A DNA stretch of 64,000 nucleotides. It comes from Rhodoglobus sp. (GTDB lineage: Bacteria > Actinomycetota > Actinomycetes > Actinomycetales > Microbacteriaceae). The DNA lies in the NCBI GenBank assembly GCA_025463605.1, contig JAODAV010000006.1:62001-126000 (forward strand), written 5' to 3'. Every line of letters starts with the position of its first letter. Positions within the stretch are counted from its first letter, which is position 1. Under the pieces are notes generated by a model that ran no database searches, was not told where the DNA came from, and saw only the letters and a list, made by a program, of their open reading frames with translations. The position numbers and the translations under genes were made by a program. This document shows positions 15,241 through 23,936 of this stretch, piece by piece.

Positions 15241-16218
15241 TCAATCGATCGGCCAGGGTGCTTCGTCGCTCAACTGGGCGATCCGCCCCGAGCCGAGATT
15301 GAGGAAGATGCCGAACTTGTCGCGCTCGCGCTCCATAAAGTAGCGCCGCACCATCGGAATCATGTTGTCGTGCTTGAACTCGTCCCACGGCACCGACTGC
15401 TCGTCGAACAGCCCCCACTCAGCCCCCGACGGGAGGTCGCTCGTCGATGTGGCGCGGTAGACATAGCACGTGCGCTCATCGGAGAGGTCGAGCGTCGAAT
15501 ACAGGAACTGGGGCTCGACGTCGACGCCGAGCACGTTTCGCGCCGAGCGACTCATCGACTCCGACATCGTGACGCCCGCGGCGAGCGCGCCCATCGGGAT
15601 CGTCCAGCGCTGTGTCGCCCGGTCGCGGAACAGGAGCAGCTGCTTGTCCTGTTCGATCAGCCAGCCGAAGTCCACCTCCCGACCACTGCGCGGCACGAGG
15701 GTGCCGTGCTGCACGTGCGGATCCATCCGGAAGAATCGGCCCTCGCTGTAGCCGAGCAGGGGCTCGTCGTGCGCGGTGCACTCGAGAACCTCCCCGACGA
15801 GGATCACGTGGTCGCCCGCGACGATCCGCTGCACCGTGCGGCACACCAGGGTCGCCGCCGAGCTATCGAGCACCGGCGAGCCGGCTCGCGGCTCCACGAA
15901 GGGCAGCCCGTCGAACTTGTCCTCGAACGGCTTCGCGAACCGCATCGCCACGTCCTGCTGGTCGCTCGAGAGTATTGAGACTCCGAAGTTCTGCGCATCG
16001 ACGAAAGCGGGGAAACTCGGCGACCGGTCGGCGATGCAGATCGAGATCAGCGGAGGCGCGAGCGAAACCGAACTGAAGGAGTTCGCCGTCATCCCCCAGC
16101 GCTTGCCGGCGGAGTCCCTCGTGGCGACGATGGTGACGCCCGTCAGGAACTTGCCGAGAGTTCTGCGGAAGACCATGGGATCGGTCCCCAGCCCGTTTGT
16201 CACGTCGGTCGCGGTCAT
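15241..16218 (-). CDS. flavin reductase fused to a degenerate Nudix-like domain
   Basis: A 325-residue two-domain protein. Residues about 14-165 are a split-barrel flavin reductase of the HpaC/RutF type (FRRTLGKFLTGVTIVAT, GMTANSFSSVSLAPPLISICI, FGVSILSSDQQDVA, GDHVILVGEV). Such enzymes supply FMNH2 to two-component monooxygenases. Residues about 182-295 resemble a Nudix fold. The position of the Nudix box (210-232, GALAAGVTMSESMSRSARNVLGV) lacks the essential Glu residues, so hydrolase activity is unlikely. The start ATG overlaps the cupin stop (ATGA). The reductase is the expected partner of the LLM enzyme(s) in the same operon. Confidence 0.85.
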   Translation of the reverse strand: MTATDVTNGLGTDPMVFRRTLGKFLTGVTIVATRDSAGKRWGMTANSFSSVSLAPPLISICIADRSPSFPAFVDAQNFGVSILSSDQQDVAMRFAKPFEDKFDGLPFVEPRAGSPVLDSSAATLVCRTVQRIVAGDHVILVGEVLECTAHDEPLLGYSEGRFFRMDPHVQHGTLVPRSGREVDFGWLIEQDKQLLLFRDRATQRWTIPMGALAAGVTMSESMSRSARNVLGVDVEPQFLYSTLDLSDERTCYVYRATSTSDLPSGAEWGLFDEQSVPWDEFKHDNMIPMVRRYFMERERDKFGIFLNLGSGRIAQLSDEAPWPID

Positions 16219-16649
16219 GCTTCTCCTTGGTCGCGCGGCGGCCATTCGATGTCGTCAAGCACGGTCGTGGCCGAGCCGAACAGGGTCATGAGGTGGGCCA
16301 TCGATTCCCCGGCTGCGGCTCCGTGATAGTGCACCGATCCGGCAGGGATCACGACGATGTCCCCGGGCCCGACGACGCGATCATGGCCCGGGGAGCCGAT
16401 GTGGCCGCGGCCCTCCATGACCACGAGGATCTGGTCGGTGTCGTGCGTGTGCAAGCGGGTGTGGGCGCCCGGCGCGAAGCGCACGAGAGAGGCCTGGGCG
16501 ACCACCCCGGTCATCCTCTGGATGCTCGCCGCCACCGGTTGCAGCCCGCTTACGCTGACCGCGCCCCCGCTGAAGATCGCGGCCTCGCTCCTGTCGGTCC
16601 ACTCATGTGCTGCGAGCTGCAGGTGCAGGGGGTTCGCCTCAGGGGACAC
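16215..16649 (-). CDS. cupin-domain protein
   Basis: A 144-residue single-domain cupin. Motif 1 is HTRLHTHDTDQILVVMEGRGH, with metal-binding His-x-His and a Gln in place of the usual Glu region. Motif 2 is PGDIVVIPAGSVHYHGA. Small cupins act as dioxygenases, isomerases or sensors; none can be picked from sequence alone. It overlaps the racemase-like gene by 11 bp and the flavin reductase by 4 bp, so it is tightly coupled within the catabolic operon. Confidence 0.8.
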   Translation of the reverse strand: MSPEANPLHLQLAAHEWTDRSEAAIFSGGAVSVSGLQPVAASIQRMTGVVAQASLVRFAPGAHTRLHTHDTDQILVVMEGRGHIGSPGHDRVVGPGDIVVIPAGSVHYHGAAAGESMAHLMTLFGSATTVLDDIEWPPRDQGEA

Positions 16650-17325
16650 GAGCCAGCGCTTCCCTCACGAACGCGGTGAGACCCACCACGTCGAACACGG
16701 GCAGCTTGGCGGCGCGCCGGATGTCGTCGGCGAACGGCAGCATGGCCGTGCACTCGATGAGGATGACGCGGTCGCCTCCTCGCGCTACGACGTCCTTCAC
16801 GACGCCGAGCAGGTCCCGCCTCATGCTCTCGAACGGGAGCGGTGTCTCGACCGATCCCTCGAGCGCGAACCAGGACGCCAACGATCTCACGTCGCCCACC
16901 ACGGGCGTGATGTCGGAGTCCCAGCCGCATTCGCGCTGGAGCGCGGGATCCAGCATGGCCGCGGTGTCATAGGTGAGCAGGCCCACTCCCCCGCCGAACA
17001 CCCTCCAGAGAACCGGAAGCAACAGCAGCGACGACATGACCGTGGGACGTGCCGACGCGGCGCCAACTGCCGACTGGTAGACCATCGAGATCCCGCAATT
17101 CGAGACCACGACGTCCGCTCCCGACAGCGCGAGCGAGTGTGCCGTGTTCCGGTAGGTCGCGATGAGCTTTTCCGGCTCGGAGACGATGACACTCGTGAAT
17201 GCGCCCGGCACCGTCATCGATGTGACAGGCGCCGCGATGAGCGCCTCGTCGTACATCGACCCGGCACCCGTCACACGAGTGCCATCGAGCGAGAGGATGC
17301 CGACGCGCGGCTGCCGGCTAGGCAC
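16639..17325 (-). CDS. Asp/Glu/hydantoin racemase-superfamily protein
   Basis: A 228-residue member of the aspartate/glutamate racemase superfamily, which also includes hydantoin racemase, maleate isomerase and arylmalonate decarboxylase. Two catalytic Cys candidates are in the expected places: VVVSNCGIS in the first half and VILIECTAMLPF in the second. This pattern fits a two-Cys racemase/isomerase mechanism. It starts with GTG at 17325 and overlaps the permease gene by 8 bp. In this operon a maleate- or hydantoin-type substrate would be consistent, but the specific reaction is not determined. Confidence 0.75.
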   Translation of the reverse strand: MPSRQPRVGILSLDGTRVTGAGSMYDEALIAAPVTSMTVPGAFTSVIVSEPEKLIATYRNTAHSLALSGADVVVSNCGISMVYQSAVGAASARPTVMSSLLLLPVLWRVFGGGVGLLTYDTAAMLDPALQRECGWDSDITPVVGDVRSLASWFALEGSVETPLPFESMRRDLLGVVKDVVARGGDRVILIECTAMLPFADDIRRAAKLPVFDVVGLTAFVREALARVP

Positions 17326-17965
17326 GGGAAGCCCTCGCCCTGGCTCGGGACTCGAGCTTGCCCACGAGCGCCGTGAGCGGCAGGGTCGCCACGACGTAGA
17401 TGACCACGAGCGAGATGGCCACCGGTAGCACTTGGCCGGTGCGGTTCATGAGGTCCTGACCGGCGTAGAGCAGTTCAACGGCGCCGACCGCGGACGCGAG
17501 GGTCGCGGTCTTGAGCAGTCCTACGAACGAATTGAGCAGCGGCGGAACGGCGAACGGCACGGCTTGCGGCAGCACGATGAGGCGCAGCACCTTGACCTGC
17601 GAGAGCCCGAGGCTCAGGCCGGCCTGCCGCTGGGATGACGACACGGTGTTGAGCGAAGCGCGGAAGTACTCCGCCATGAACGCCGATTCGGCGACGCCCA
17701 GCGCGACGATCGCAGCGGTCAGGGAGTCCAGTCGCACCCCTAGGTACGCGATACCGAAGTAGACGAGATACAGCATCACGAGTTCGGGAATCGACCGGAT
17801 GAGGGTCGTGAAACCGTTGACGAGCCACAGAAGCGGTCGGAAGCCCGTCTCCCGGATGTACGACATGAGCATGCCGATCGCGAGCGCCAGCAACCAGGCG
17901 CCACCCGCGATCTTGATGGTTGCGAGCGCGCCGGGAAGGAGCGCCGTCAGGTCGAGTCCGTTCAT
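17318..17965 (-). CDS. amino-acid-type ABC transporter permease
   Basis: A 215-residue HisM/GlnP-type inner-membrane permease with about five transmembrane segments. The family motif for contact with the ATPase is present (SQRQAGLSLGLSQVKVLRLIVLPQAVP). The typical beginning GALATIKIAGGAWLLALAIG and the FTTLIRSIPELVMLYLVYFG segment support polar amino-acid transporters. Its start overlaps the upstream permease stop by 4 bp (ATGA). It forms a heterodimer with the next permease and works with the binding protein at 18.7 kb and the ATPase at 26.6 kb. Confidence 0.9.
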   Translation of the reverse strand: MNGLDLTALLPGALATIKIAGGAWLLALAIGMLMSYIRETGFRPLLWLVNGFTTLIRSIPELVMLYLVYFGIAYLGVRLDSLTAAIVALGVAESAFMAEYFRASLNTVSSSQRQAGLSLGLSQVKVLRLIVLPQAVPFAVPPLLNSFVGLLKTATLASAVGAVELLYAGQDLMNRTGQVLPVAISLVVIYVVATLPLTALVGKLESRARARASRA

Positions 17966-18708
17966 CGATCTCTCCTTCCGAGTCCGGCCGCGGAAGCGTA
18001 GGTGCGCATGGCCATGGTCGGCTTGAGCCGCGCGGAGACGAGCCCGTAGCGGCGGTTGACCCACCGTTCCAGCCGGCCGGCCGCGAAAATGAGCGGCAGG
18101 ATGATCGCGGCATACATCGCTCCGAGCAGCAGGTAGACCTGCATCGGCATGAAACTCAGCGAGACGGCCATCGTGCCGCTGAGCGTCAACTCGTTGACGG
18201 TGATGAGCGAGGCGAGCGAACTGTTCTTGACTATCGAGATCACCGCGTTGAGGGTGAGCGGTACGAGCGGCGGGATCACCTGGGGGATGACGGCGAACCG
18301 GAGGATGGCGAAGTGCCCGAGCCCGAGGCTCTCCGCCGCTCTCCATTGCGAACGCGGCACCGACTGGATCGCCCCCCGGTAGACCTCGGACAGGTAGGCT
18401 CCGGAACTCAGCGACAGTGCGGCGAGGGCCAGGGTGAAGGTGTCGATCCCCCACTCCGACAGCCACGGTCCGAATCCGAAGTAAAAGATGATCATGAGGG
18501 CCAGGATCGGGACACTCCGGAAGAGATCGACGTAGACGCGGCTGATGATCCGCACCGTCCTGCTCGTCGATACCGCGCCCAGTGCGCTGAGGCTTCCCAG
18601 AATGATCGTGAGCACCGTCGTCAGAAACGACAGCTTGAGCGTCACGACCAGCCCCGCGAGCATGAGCTCGAGCCAACTCGCGAGGGTGTCCCAATCCGGC
18701 CAGATCAT
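17962..18708 (-). CDS. amino-acid-type ABC transporter permease
   Basis: A 248-residue permease of the HisQ/GlnP type: GLVVTLKLSFLTTVLTIILGSLSALG, FRSVPILALMIIFYFGFGP, and the EAA loop RSQWRAAESLGLGHFAILRFAVIPQVIPP. The C-terminus has a long basic tail. It lies 12 bp downstream of the binding-protein gene and overlaps the next permease by 4 bp. Substrate is inferred only as a small polar, amino-acid-like molecule. Confidence 0.9.
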   Translation of the reverse strand: MIWPDWDTLASWLELMLAGLVVTLKLSFLTTVLTIILGSLSALGAVSTSRTVRIISRVYVDLFRSVPILALMIIFYFGFGPWLSEWGIDTFTLALAALSLSSGAYLSEVYRGAIQSVPRSQWRAAESLGLGHFAILRFAVIPQVIPPLVPLTLNAVISIVKNSSLASLITVNELTLSGTMAVSLSFMPMQVYLLLGAMYAAIILPLIFAAGRLERWVNRRYGLVSARLKPTMAMRTYASAAGLGRRDR

Positions 18709-18720
18709 GATCGTCCGTTC

Positions 18721-19599
18721 CTAGCAGCCCTGCGTGGGTGGCACGGTTTCGTCGACAGTGAACTCATCCGGGAGCGCCGAGAATGTCTCTTCCCACGTAC
18801 CCGAGTCGATCATCTCCTGCAGGTGCTCGTCGAGGGCCGTCGCCAGCGCGCTGTTCTCACAGGAGACGACGTTGTAACCGGTGTTCTGCAGCACGCTCTC
18901 GGGCATGTTCCAGTCGCCGTCGACGAGTTCATGCGCGTCGATTTCGTCCTGATGCTCGCTCAGCGGTGCGTTGAACATCTGGGTGAGGCCCGTCACATAG
19001 CCCTTGATCTGCCCGTTGAGCAGGGCCTGGGCGGCTTGCGGCTGGCTCTGGAACAGCAGAGCGTCCTCGCCGAGCTCCTTCTGCATGAGTTCCGCCCAGA
19101 CCTGGCCCACGATGACGCCGATCTTCTCTCCCGCGAGGCTGTCGGGGCCCTCGTAGTCGAAGCCCTTCTCGGTGAAGACGACGGCGGGAACCTTGAGAAG
19201 CGCCGAGCTGTAGTACAGGGTCTGTGCGCGCTCCTCGGTCCAGTAGACGAACAGCCCCATGTCCGCGCGGCCCTGCTGCACCTCGAGGATCATCGAGGCG
19301 AACGTCGTGGGCTGGAGCTTGACCTGCAGCCCGTACTTCTCAGCGAACGAGTTGAGCAGGTCGCCTTCGATGCCTCCGAGGGTGCCGTCGGGGTTGTCGA
19401 TGTTGACGGGTGGGTTGGAGCCGTAGGTCGCGATGGTGAGGAATCCGTCTTGAGCGACGTCGAAGTCCATCTCGGCTGCGGGCTCGGAGTTCGTGGGAGC
19501 AGGAGTTCCGGCCGAGCAACCGACGAGAGCGAGTGCGAGAGCAAGAGCGGTGATGCCCGCTGCGAGCCTTCGGTGACGCCGTGCAATTGTGCCTTGCAT
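18721..19599 (-). CDS. ABC transporter substrate-binding lipoprotein (amino-acid type)
   Basis: A 292-residue periplasmic-type binding protein anchored as a lipoprotein. The signal peptide ends in lipobox LALVGC (Cys about 28). The mature domain is SBP family 3 (FLTIATYGSNPPVNI, GGIEGDLLNSFAEKYGLQVKL, SMILEVQQGRADMGLFVYWTEERAQTLYYSS). The segment after the signal is rich in Ser/Pro/Thr. It is preceded by GGAAG. It delivers a substrate to the two permeases downstream; the Trp/Tyr-rich WTEERAQTLYYS site suggests recognition of an aromatic or cyclic ligand, which is speculative. Confidence 0.9.
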   Translation of the reverse strand: MQGTIARRHRRLAAGITALALALALVGCSAGTPAPTNSEPAAEMDFDVAQDGFLTIATYGSNPPVNIDNPDGTLGGIEGDLLNSFAEKYGLQVKLQPTTFASMILEVQQGRADMGLFVYWTEERAQTLYYSSALLKVPAVVFTEKGFDYEGPDSLAGEKIGVIVGQVWAELMQKELGEDALLFQSQPQAAQALLNGQIKGYVTGLTQMFNAPLSEHQDEIDAHELVDGDWNMPESVLQNTGYNVVSCENSALATALDEHLQEMIDSGTWEETFSALPDEFTVDETVPPTQGC

Positions 19600-19650
19600 G
19601 GTGATACTTCCTTCCTGAGAACGTGATAGCTGTGGTGGTTCGACCCGGCG

Positions 19651-21336
19651 TCAGCCGGCGAATACTGAGGTGCTGCCCCTCCCCTCGTGCGAGTCCTGCC
19701 GCGAGGTTCCGTGGATGGGACGACCTTCGATGAGCACCTGGCTGGCGACCACGTCGCCGAGCCGATCGGGGGCGATCGTGGCCAGGTCCTCGGAGAGCAC
19801 GGCGATATCGGCGCGGTGCCCCGTCACGAGGCGTCCGCGATCGTGGCCGAGGCCGAGGGCTTCGGCAGCCGAGCTCGTGTGCATGGCGAGCGCGTCGACG
19901 AGTCCTATCGACTCGTCGATGGCAACCAGATCGCCGGCGTACCCCCGGCGGTCGAGTGCGCGGCCGACTCCGAACAGGGGGTTGAACTGCGCCATCTCAC
20001 TCGCCGCGCCGTCGGAGCTGGAGGCCACGGGCCAGCCGCGCTCGATGAGCGACCGGAAGGGGAACATCCCCGTCCGCGAGTAGTCCCCGAGATACTCGGG
20101 AATGTAGCTGCCCATGGTCCAGATGAACCCCGCCTGCGCGACCGGCACGATCTCGCCGCGCTCCCAATGGTCGAGGGTCTCCCAATCGGTGACGACGTTT
20201 CCGGCGTGCTCCAGTCGCACGGGCTTGCGATCTCCCCGGTCGCCTCCGCGTGCCGTGCGGGCAGCATCGGAAAGTTGGCGCTGAGCACGCTCACCGTTGG
20301 TGTGGGCGATGAGCTGCAGACCGGCGTCATCCGCCCGCCTGACGAGAGCGACCAGTTCCTCGTCGGTGAATGAGAGATTTCCCCGCGGATGCCCGGCCCG
20401 GAGGTTGCCCGATGCGTACGGCCGCAGCACGGCTGCACCAGCGGCCGAGAAGCCGCCGTCCGCGAAGATCTTCACGCCCGCAAGGGTCAGCGCGCGGGGA
20501 CGCTCGATGCCCAGGTCGTCCCAGGATTCGACGTCGAAGACCCTGTCGATCGTGCGCGTTCCGGGTGTCCAGAGGAATGCGTGCACCTCTTGGGGCACGC
20601 GGCCGTCTGCGACGAGAAGGTCGAGCGCGGCCAGGTCACGCGCGGTATTGCTGATCTCCCCGAACGTCGTCACGCCGTACGACGTGAGGTGCTCGGCAGT
20701 CGTGCTGGCAATCGCCTCCTGCAGCAGCCGGTCGCTGAAGTGCGGAATCGGCAGCGCGTGGTAGAGCTCGTGGATGACCCCGGTCGGCTGACCGTCGTCA
20801 CCGTAGATGATGTGGCCGCCGTCGGAATCCTTGAGACCCGCTTCGAGTGCGAGCCTGAGACCCGCCGAGTTGAGCACCGTCACGTGGAACCCGAACCGCA
20901 CGGCAACCGGCAGGGTACTCGAGACGCGATCGAGGTCGAAGCGGTTCGGCAGCCGCCCGTCGGAGAAACGGCGGTCGGCGAAGAGGCCGCCCTGGCCGAT
21001 CAGCCAGCCGCCGCGGGCGTCGGCGAGGTGGGTGTTCGACCGGAGAGTGCCGATGAGCTCATCGATGTCGGAGTTCGGTGGTGTGTGGCAGTCGACCGCG
21101 CCGAAGACCGCGTTGGCAGTGTGCTCGATGTGCACGTGCGGGTCGATGAAACCGGGCACGACCGACCCGGAACCGCCGTCGATGACCGTCCAGGTTTCTC
21201 CCGGCCGGGGCGCCCATTCGCGGCTCACGACGTCGAGGATCCTGCCGTCCGCGACCAGGACGAAGCCGTCGAGGGGTTCGCTGCCTCCCGTCATCGGATA
21301 GATCGACGTCGACCTGATGGCGACCCTGCCGTTCAT
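19651..21336 (-). CDS. amidohydrolase-3-family metal-dependent hydrolase
   Basis: A 561-residue amidohydrolase of the YtcJ-like (amidohydrolase 3) group. Landmarks are IDGGSGSVVPGFIDPHVHIEHT, with the metal-binding HxH; the central LAGVKIFADGGFSAAGAAV; LQLIAHTNGERAQRQL; and the terminal GRLVTGHRADIAVLSEDLA. These enzymes hydrolyse C-N bonds of cyclic or linear amides. The start at 21336 overlaps the stop of the aldehyde dehydrogenase gene (ATGA). A longer upstream frame has only shadow sequence of that gene. It probably opens or deacylates an N-containing intermediate in the operon's pathway. Confidence 0.85.
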   Translation of the reverse strand: MNGRVAIRSTSIYPMTGGSEPLDGFVLVADGRILDVVSREWAPRPGETWTVIDGGSGSVVPGFIDPHVHIEHTANAVFGAVDCHTPPNSDIDELIGTLRSNTHLADARGGWLIGQGGLFADRRFSDGRLPNRFDLDRVSSTLPVAVRFGFHVTVLNSAGLRLALEAGLKDSDGGHIIYGDDGQPTGVIHELYHALPIPHFSDRLLQEAIASTTAEHLTSYGVTTFGEISNTARDLAALDLLVADGRVPQEVHAFLWTPGTRTIDRVFDVESWDDLGIERPRALTLAGVKIFADGGFSAAGAAVLRPYASGNLRAGHPRGNLSFTDEELVALVRRADDAGLQLIAHTNGERAQRQLSDAARTARGGDRGDRKPVRLEHAGNVVTDWETLDHWERGEIVPVAQAGFIWTMGSYIPEYLGDYSRTGMFPFRSLIERGWPVASSSDGAASEMAQFNPLFGVGRALDRRGYAGDLVAIDESIGLVDALAMHTSSAAEALGLGHDRGRLVTGHRADIAVLSEDLATIAPDRLGDVVASQVLIEGRPIHGTSRQDSHEGRGSTSVFAG

Positions 21337-22793
21337 CGCAGCACCGCGATCACTTCGGTGAACTCGCTCAAGCCCCAGGACCCGTTCTCCCGGCCGTGGC
21401 CGGACCAACCGGTGCCGCCGAAGGGCGAACTCGCCGCCGACACCGAGCCGCTGTTGATGGCGATCATGCCGGCCGTGAGACGGGGCACTATCGCATCCAG
21501 TTCCGTGGCATCGTTGCTCCACACGTAGGCGGCCAGGCCGTACGGGGTCGCGTTCGCCTGAGCGATCGCGTCATCCGTTCCGTCATAGGCGATGACGGGC
21601 AGCACGGGGCCGAAGATCTCGGAACTGGCCAGCTCGCTCTCACTCCCGATGCCCGAGACGATGGTCGGCACAATGACCTGGGCGGACTGCGAACCGGGTG
21701 TGGATGACGCATCGACTGCTGCGCCGTCGCGCGCGGCACCGGCGACGAGGGTCTTCACGCGCTCGGCGGCGTCCCTCGTGATGAGCGGACCGATGTCCGT
21801 GGTCTCGAGCCAGGGGTCGCCCACCTCGAGCCGGCTGACGTGCTCGCGCAGCGCCGTGACCACCTCCCCGACCCGATCGCGCGGAACGTACAAGCGGTTG
21901 AGGGCCGTGCAGGCCTGCCCGCTGTTGCCGAACTTGGCCGCGAGGATCGCCGGCATAGCCGCCTCGATGGGCGCGTCCGCGCCCAGGATGAAGGGGGCGT
22001 TGCCCCCGAGTTCGAGCGAGGTGCGCACCAGTTGGTCCGACGCCCGGCGGTGCAACTCGCGGCCCACGCGGGTCGAGCCGGTGAACGAGAGCTTGCGCAA
22101 GGCGGGGTGGCCGAGCAGCGTGTCGACCACTCCGATGGAGTCCTTGGTCGGCAGTACCGCCGCCACGCCGGGCGGCAGTCCCGAGGCGGCGAGCGCTTCG
22201 CCCATGAGCACGGAGGTGAGCGGCGTGAGCTCGGAGGGCTTCAGCAGCAGCGTGCATCCCGCCAGCAGCGCCGTGACGACTTTGCGCAAGCCGAGACTCA
22301 GCGGAAAGTTCCACGGGGTGACGAGGAGTGCGGGACCGATTGCACGGTGCCGCACGGCAATCGCCCGGTTGCTCGCGACATCGACCACCGAGGAACCGGT
22401 GAGGGAGACGCTCGCGAGGCACATCGCCTCGAGAACGGTGAGCGCGTAATCCACCTCGTAGCGGGCGTGCTTGAGCGGTTTGCCCGATTCGAGCACGATG
22501 AGTTCCGCGATCTCCGTTCTCTGCTGCTGCAGGATCCGGCCCAGCTCCCGCACGATCGCGATACGGCGCGCGAGGGGCGTGGCCTCCCATGCGGGCTGCG
22601 AGGAAGCAGCCGCCTCGAGCGCCTCGATGGCTCCCGGCACGTCCACATCGCCGACGGTAAGCGACTGTCCCGAAATCGAGGGGACCGCGAGCTCGTAACT
22701 CGACGGAGCGCGCCTCAGGTCACCGTGCGCGAACCAGCGTCCGGCGAGCCGATCGGCTGCCGCACGTCCGAGGGGAAGGGGCAACTCGGTCAC
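21333..22793 (-). CDS. aldehyde dehydrogenase (succinate-semialdehyde-dehydrogenase-like)
   Basis: A 486-residue NAD(P)-dependent aldehyde dehydrogenase. Motifs: TPWNFPLSLGLRKV at about 159-172, cofactor loop FTGSTRVGREL, catalytic Glu261 in LELGGNAP, catalytic Cys295 in NSGQACT, and EIFGPVLPV near the C-terminus. It oxidises an aldehyde, in the likely pathway an aliphatic semialdehyde, to the acid. ATGA overlaps link it to the LLM gene upstream and the amidohydrolase downstream. The exact aldehyde is an inference from operon context only. Confidence 0.9.
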   Translation of the reverse strand: MTELPLPLGRAAADRLAGRWFAHGDLRRAPSSYELAVPSISGQSLTVGDVDVPGAIEALEAAASSQPAWEATPLARRIAIVRELGRILQQQRTEIAELIVLESGKPLKHARYEVDYALTVLEAMCLASVSLTGSSVVDVASNRAIAVRHRAIGPALLVTPWNFPLSLGLRKVVTALLAGCTLLLKPSELTPLTSVLMGEALAASGLPPGVAAVLPTKDSIGVVDTLLGHPALRKLSFTGSTRVGRELHRRASDQLVRTSLELGGNAPFILGADAPIEAAMPAILAAKFGNSGQACTALNRLYVPRDRVGEVVTALREHVSRLEVGDPWLETTDIGPLITRDAAERVKTLVAGAARDGAAVDASSTPGSQSAQVIVPTIVSGIGSESELASSEIFGPVLPVIAYDGTDDAIAQANATPYGLAAYVWSNDATELDAIVPRLTAGMIAINSGSVSAASSPFGGTGWSGHGRENGSWGLSEFTEVIAVLR

Positions 22794-23821
22794 GCAGGCA
22801 CCCGCGCGAACTGTTCGATGATCGGTGCGAACGCCGCTGTGCTCTCGAGCACTCGTTCATGCGACGAGCCGAACGACTGGTTCAGGTTCACCAGCGAGAC
22901 ACCGACCGACGCATAGAACTCGAGCTTCTCGGTCACCTGCTCCGCCGTGCCGATCATGAGGGTGCGACGCACCTCATCCCGGGTCGGTTCTGAGGGTTGC
23001 GGTCGCGAGGTGACTCGGCCGATCGCATCGGAGTTCTGCACGAAATCGTGAAGCTGGGCGTGAATGCGCCAGCCGTGGATCAGCTCGTCGATGCGGTCAT
23101 CGATCTCCGACTCCTTGTCGACGATGAGCGAATACCGCGTGAGGCCGAGTTTCGTATCGGTGTGTCCGCCCTCGGCCTGGCCTTCGGCGAAAGCTTTGGC
23201 GACGTTTGCGACATGCTCGTCGTCCCAGAGGAACAGGGAGTTCAGCACGTTGAACCCACGGCTCGCGGCATCCTTCACTGCAGCGGGTGACTGTGATCCC
23301 ATCCACAACGGGGGATTCGGCCGCTGCACGGGACGGGGCCAGATGTACATGTTGTCGAAGTTGACGTACTTGCCCTGAAAGCTCGTGGGGTCGGTCTCGT
23401 TGCCGAGGAGAGCCTGAAGGCTCTCCAGCGTCTCGATGAACTGGGGAAGGCTCTCTTCGAACGGAACGCCCAGTTTCTCGAATTCGTACTTGTAGGCGCC
23501 CCGCGCGACGCCCAGCTCCAGCCGGCCGTGAAGGGCGCGGTCGGCCTGGGCGATCTCGCCGGCGAGGATGACCGGGTTGTGGTACGGCAGCACGATCACG
23601 GCCGTACCCACGCGGCATCGCACGTGCTGCCCGATCTGCGTCGCGGCGATGAGGGCAGAGGGAGACTGCAGGAAGTGCACGAAATGATGCTCAGGTACCC
23701 ACACGTAGCTGACGCCCGCCTTGTCGGCGGCAACCGCCGTCTCGAGCATTCGGTCGCTCAACGAGTCCTGCTCCTCTCCGGGATTGAACACCTGATAGGG
23801 CAGAAAGACTCCGAATTCCAC
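22790..23821 (-). CDS. LLM-class flavin-dependent monooxygenase
   Basis: A 343-residue luciferase-like monooxygenase: MEFGVFLPYQVFNPGEEQ, ADKAGVSYVWVPEHHF, the HNPVILAGEIAQADRALHGRLELGVARG core, and NPPLWMGSQSPAAVKDAASRGFNVL. EHHF and the GR-ELGVARG segment are typical of bacterial-luciferase-type FMNH2-dependent monooxygenases. GTG at 23821 with GAGGAG four bases upstream sets the start; a longer ATG frame was rejected. With the flavin reductase in the same operon this is the likely oxygenase that attacks the imported substrate. Overlaps the aldehyde dehydrogenase by 4 bp. Confidence 0.85.
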   Translation of the reverse strand: MEFGVFLPYQVFNPGEEQDSLSDRMLETAVAADKAGVSYVWVPEHHFVHFLQSPSALIAATQIGQHVRCRVGTAVIVLPYHNPVILAGEIAQADRALHGRLELGVARGAYKYEFEKLGVPFEESLPQFIETLESLQALLGNETDPTSFQGKYVNFDNMYIWPRPVQRPNPPLWMGSQSPAAVKDAASRGFNVLNSLFLWDDEHVANVAKAFAEGQAEGGHTDTKLGLTRYSLIVDKESEIDDRIDELIHGWRIHAQLHDFVQNSDAIGRVTSRPQPSEPTRDEVRRTLMIGTAEQVTEKLEFYASVGVSLVNLNQSFGSSHERVLESTAAFAPIIEQFARVPA

Positions 23822-23936
23822 GACGACTCCTCTTGGATCAGCTTTCCCTCCATGCTGGTCGCAGGCGCTGCGCACTACCTCGTACGTTCCGTGGGGTATT
23901 TGTCACGTGTTGTCCTATGAGTGCGAGCACGCCGCT

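Noticed and set aside
17318..18694. A single 458-residue minus-strand frame across the two permeases
   Set aside because: Only its last 215 codons match permease; the upstream part is out of frame with the second permease (17962-18708). The two overlap by ATGA, so they are separate genes.
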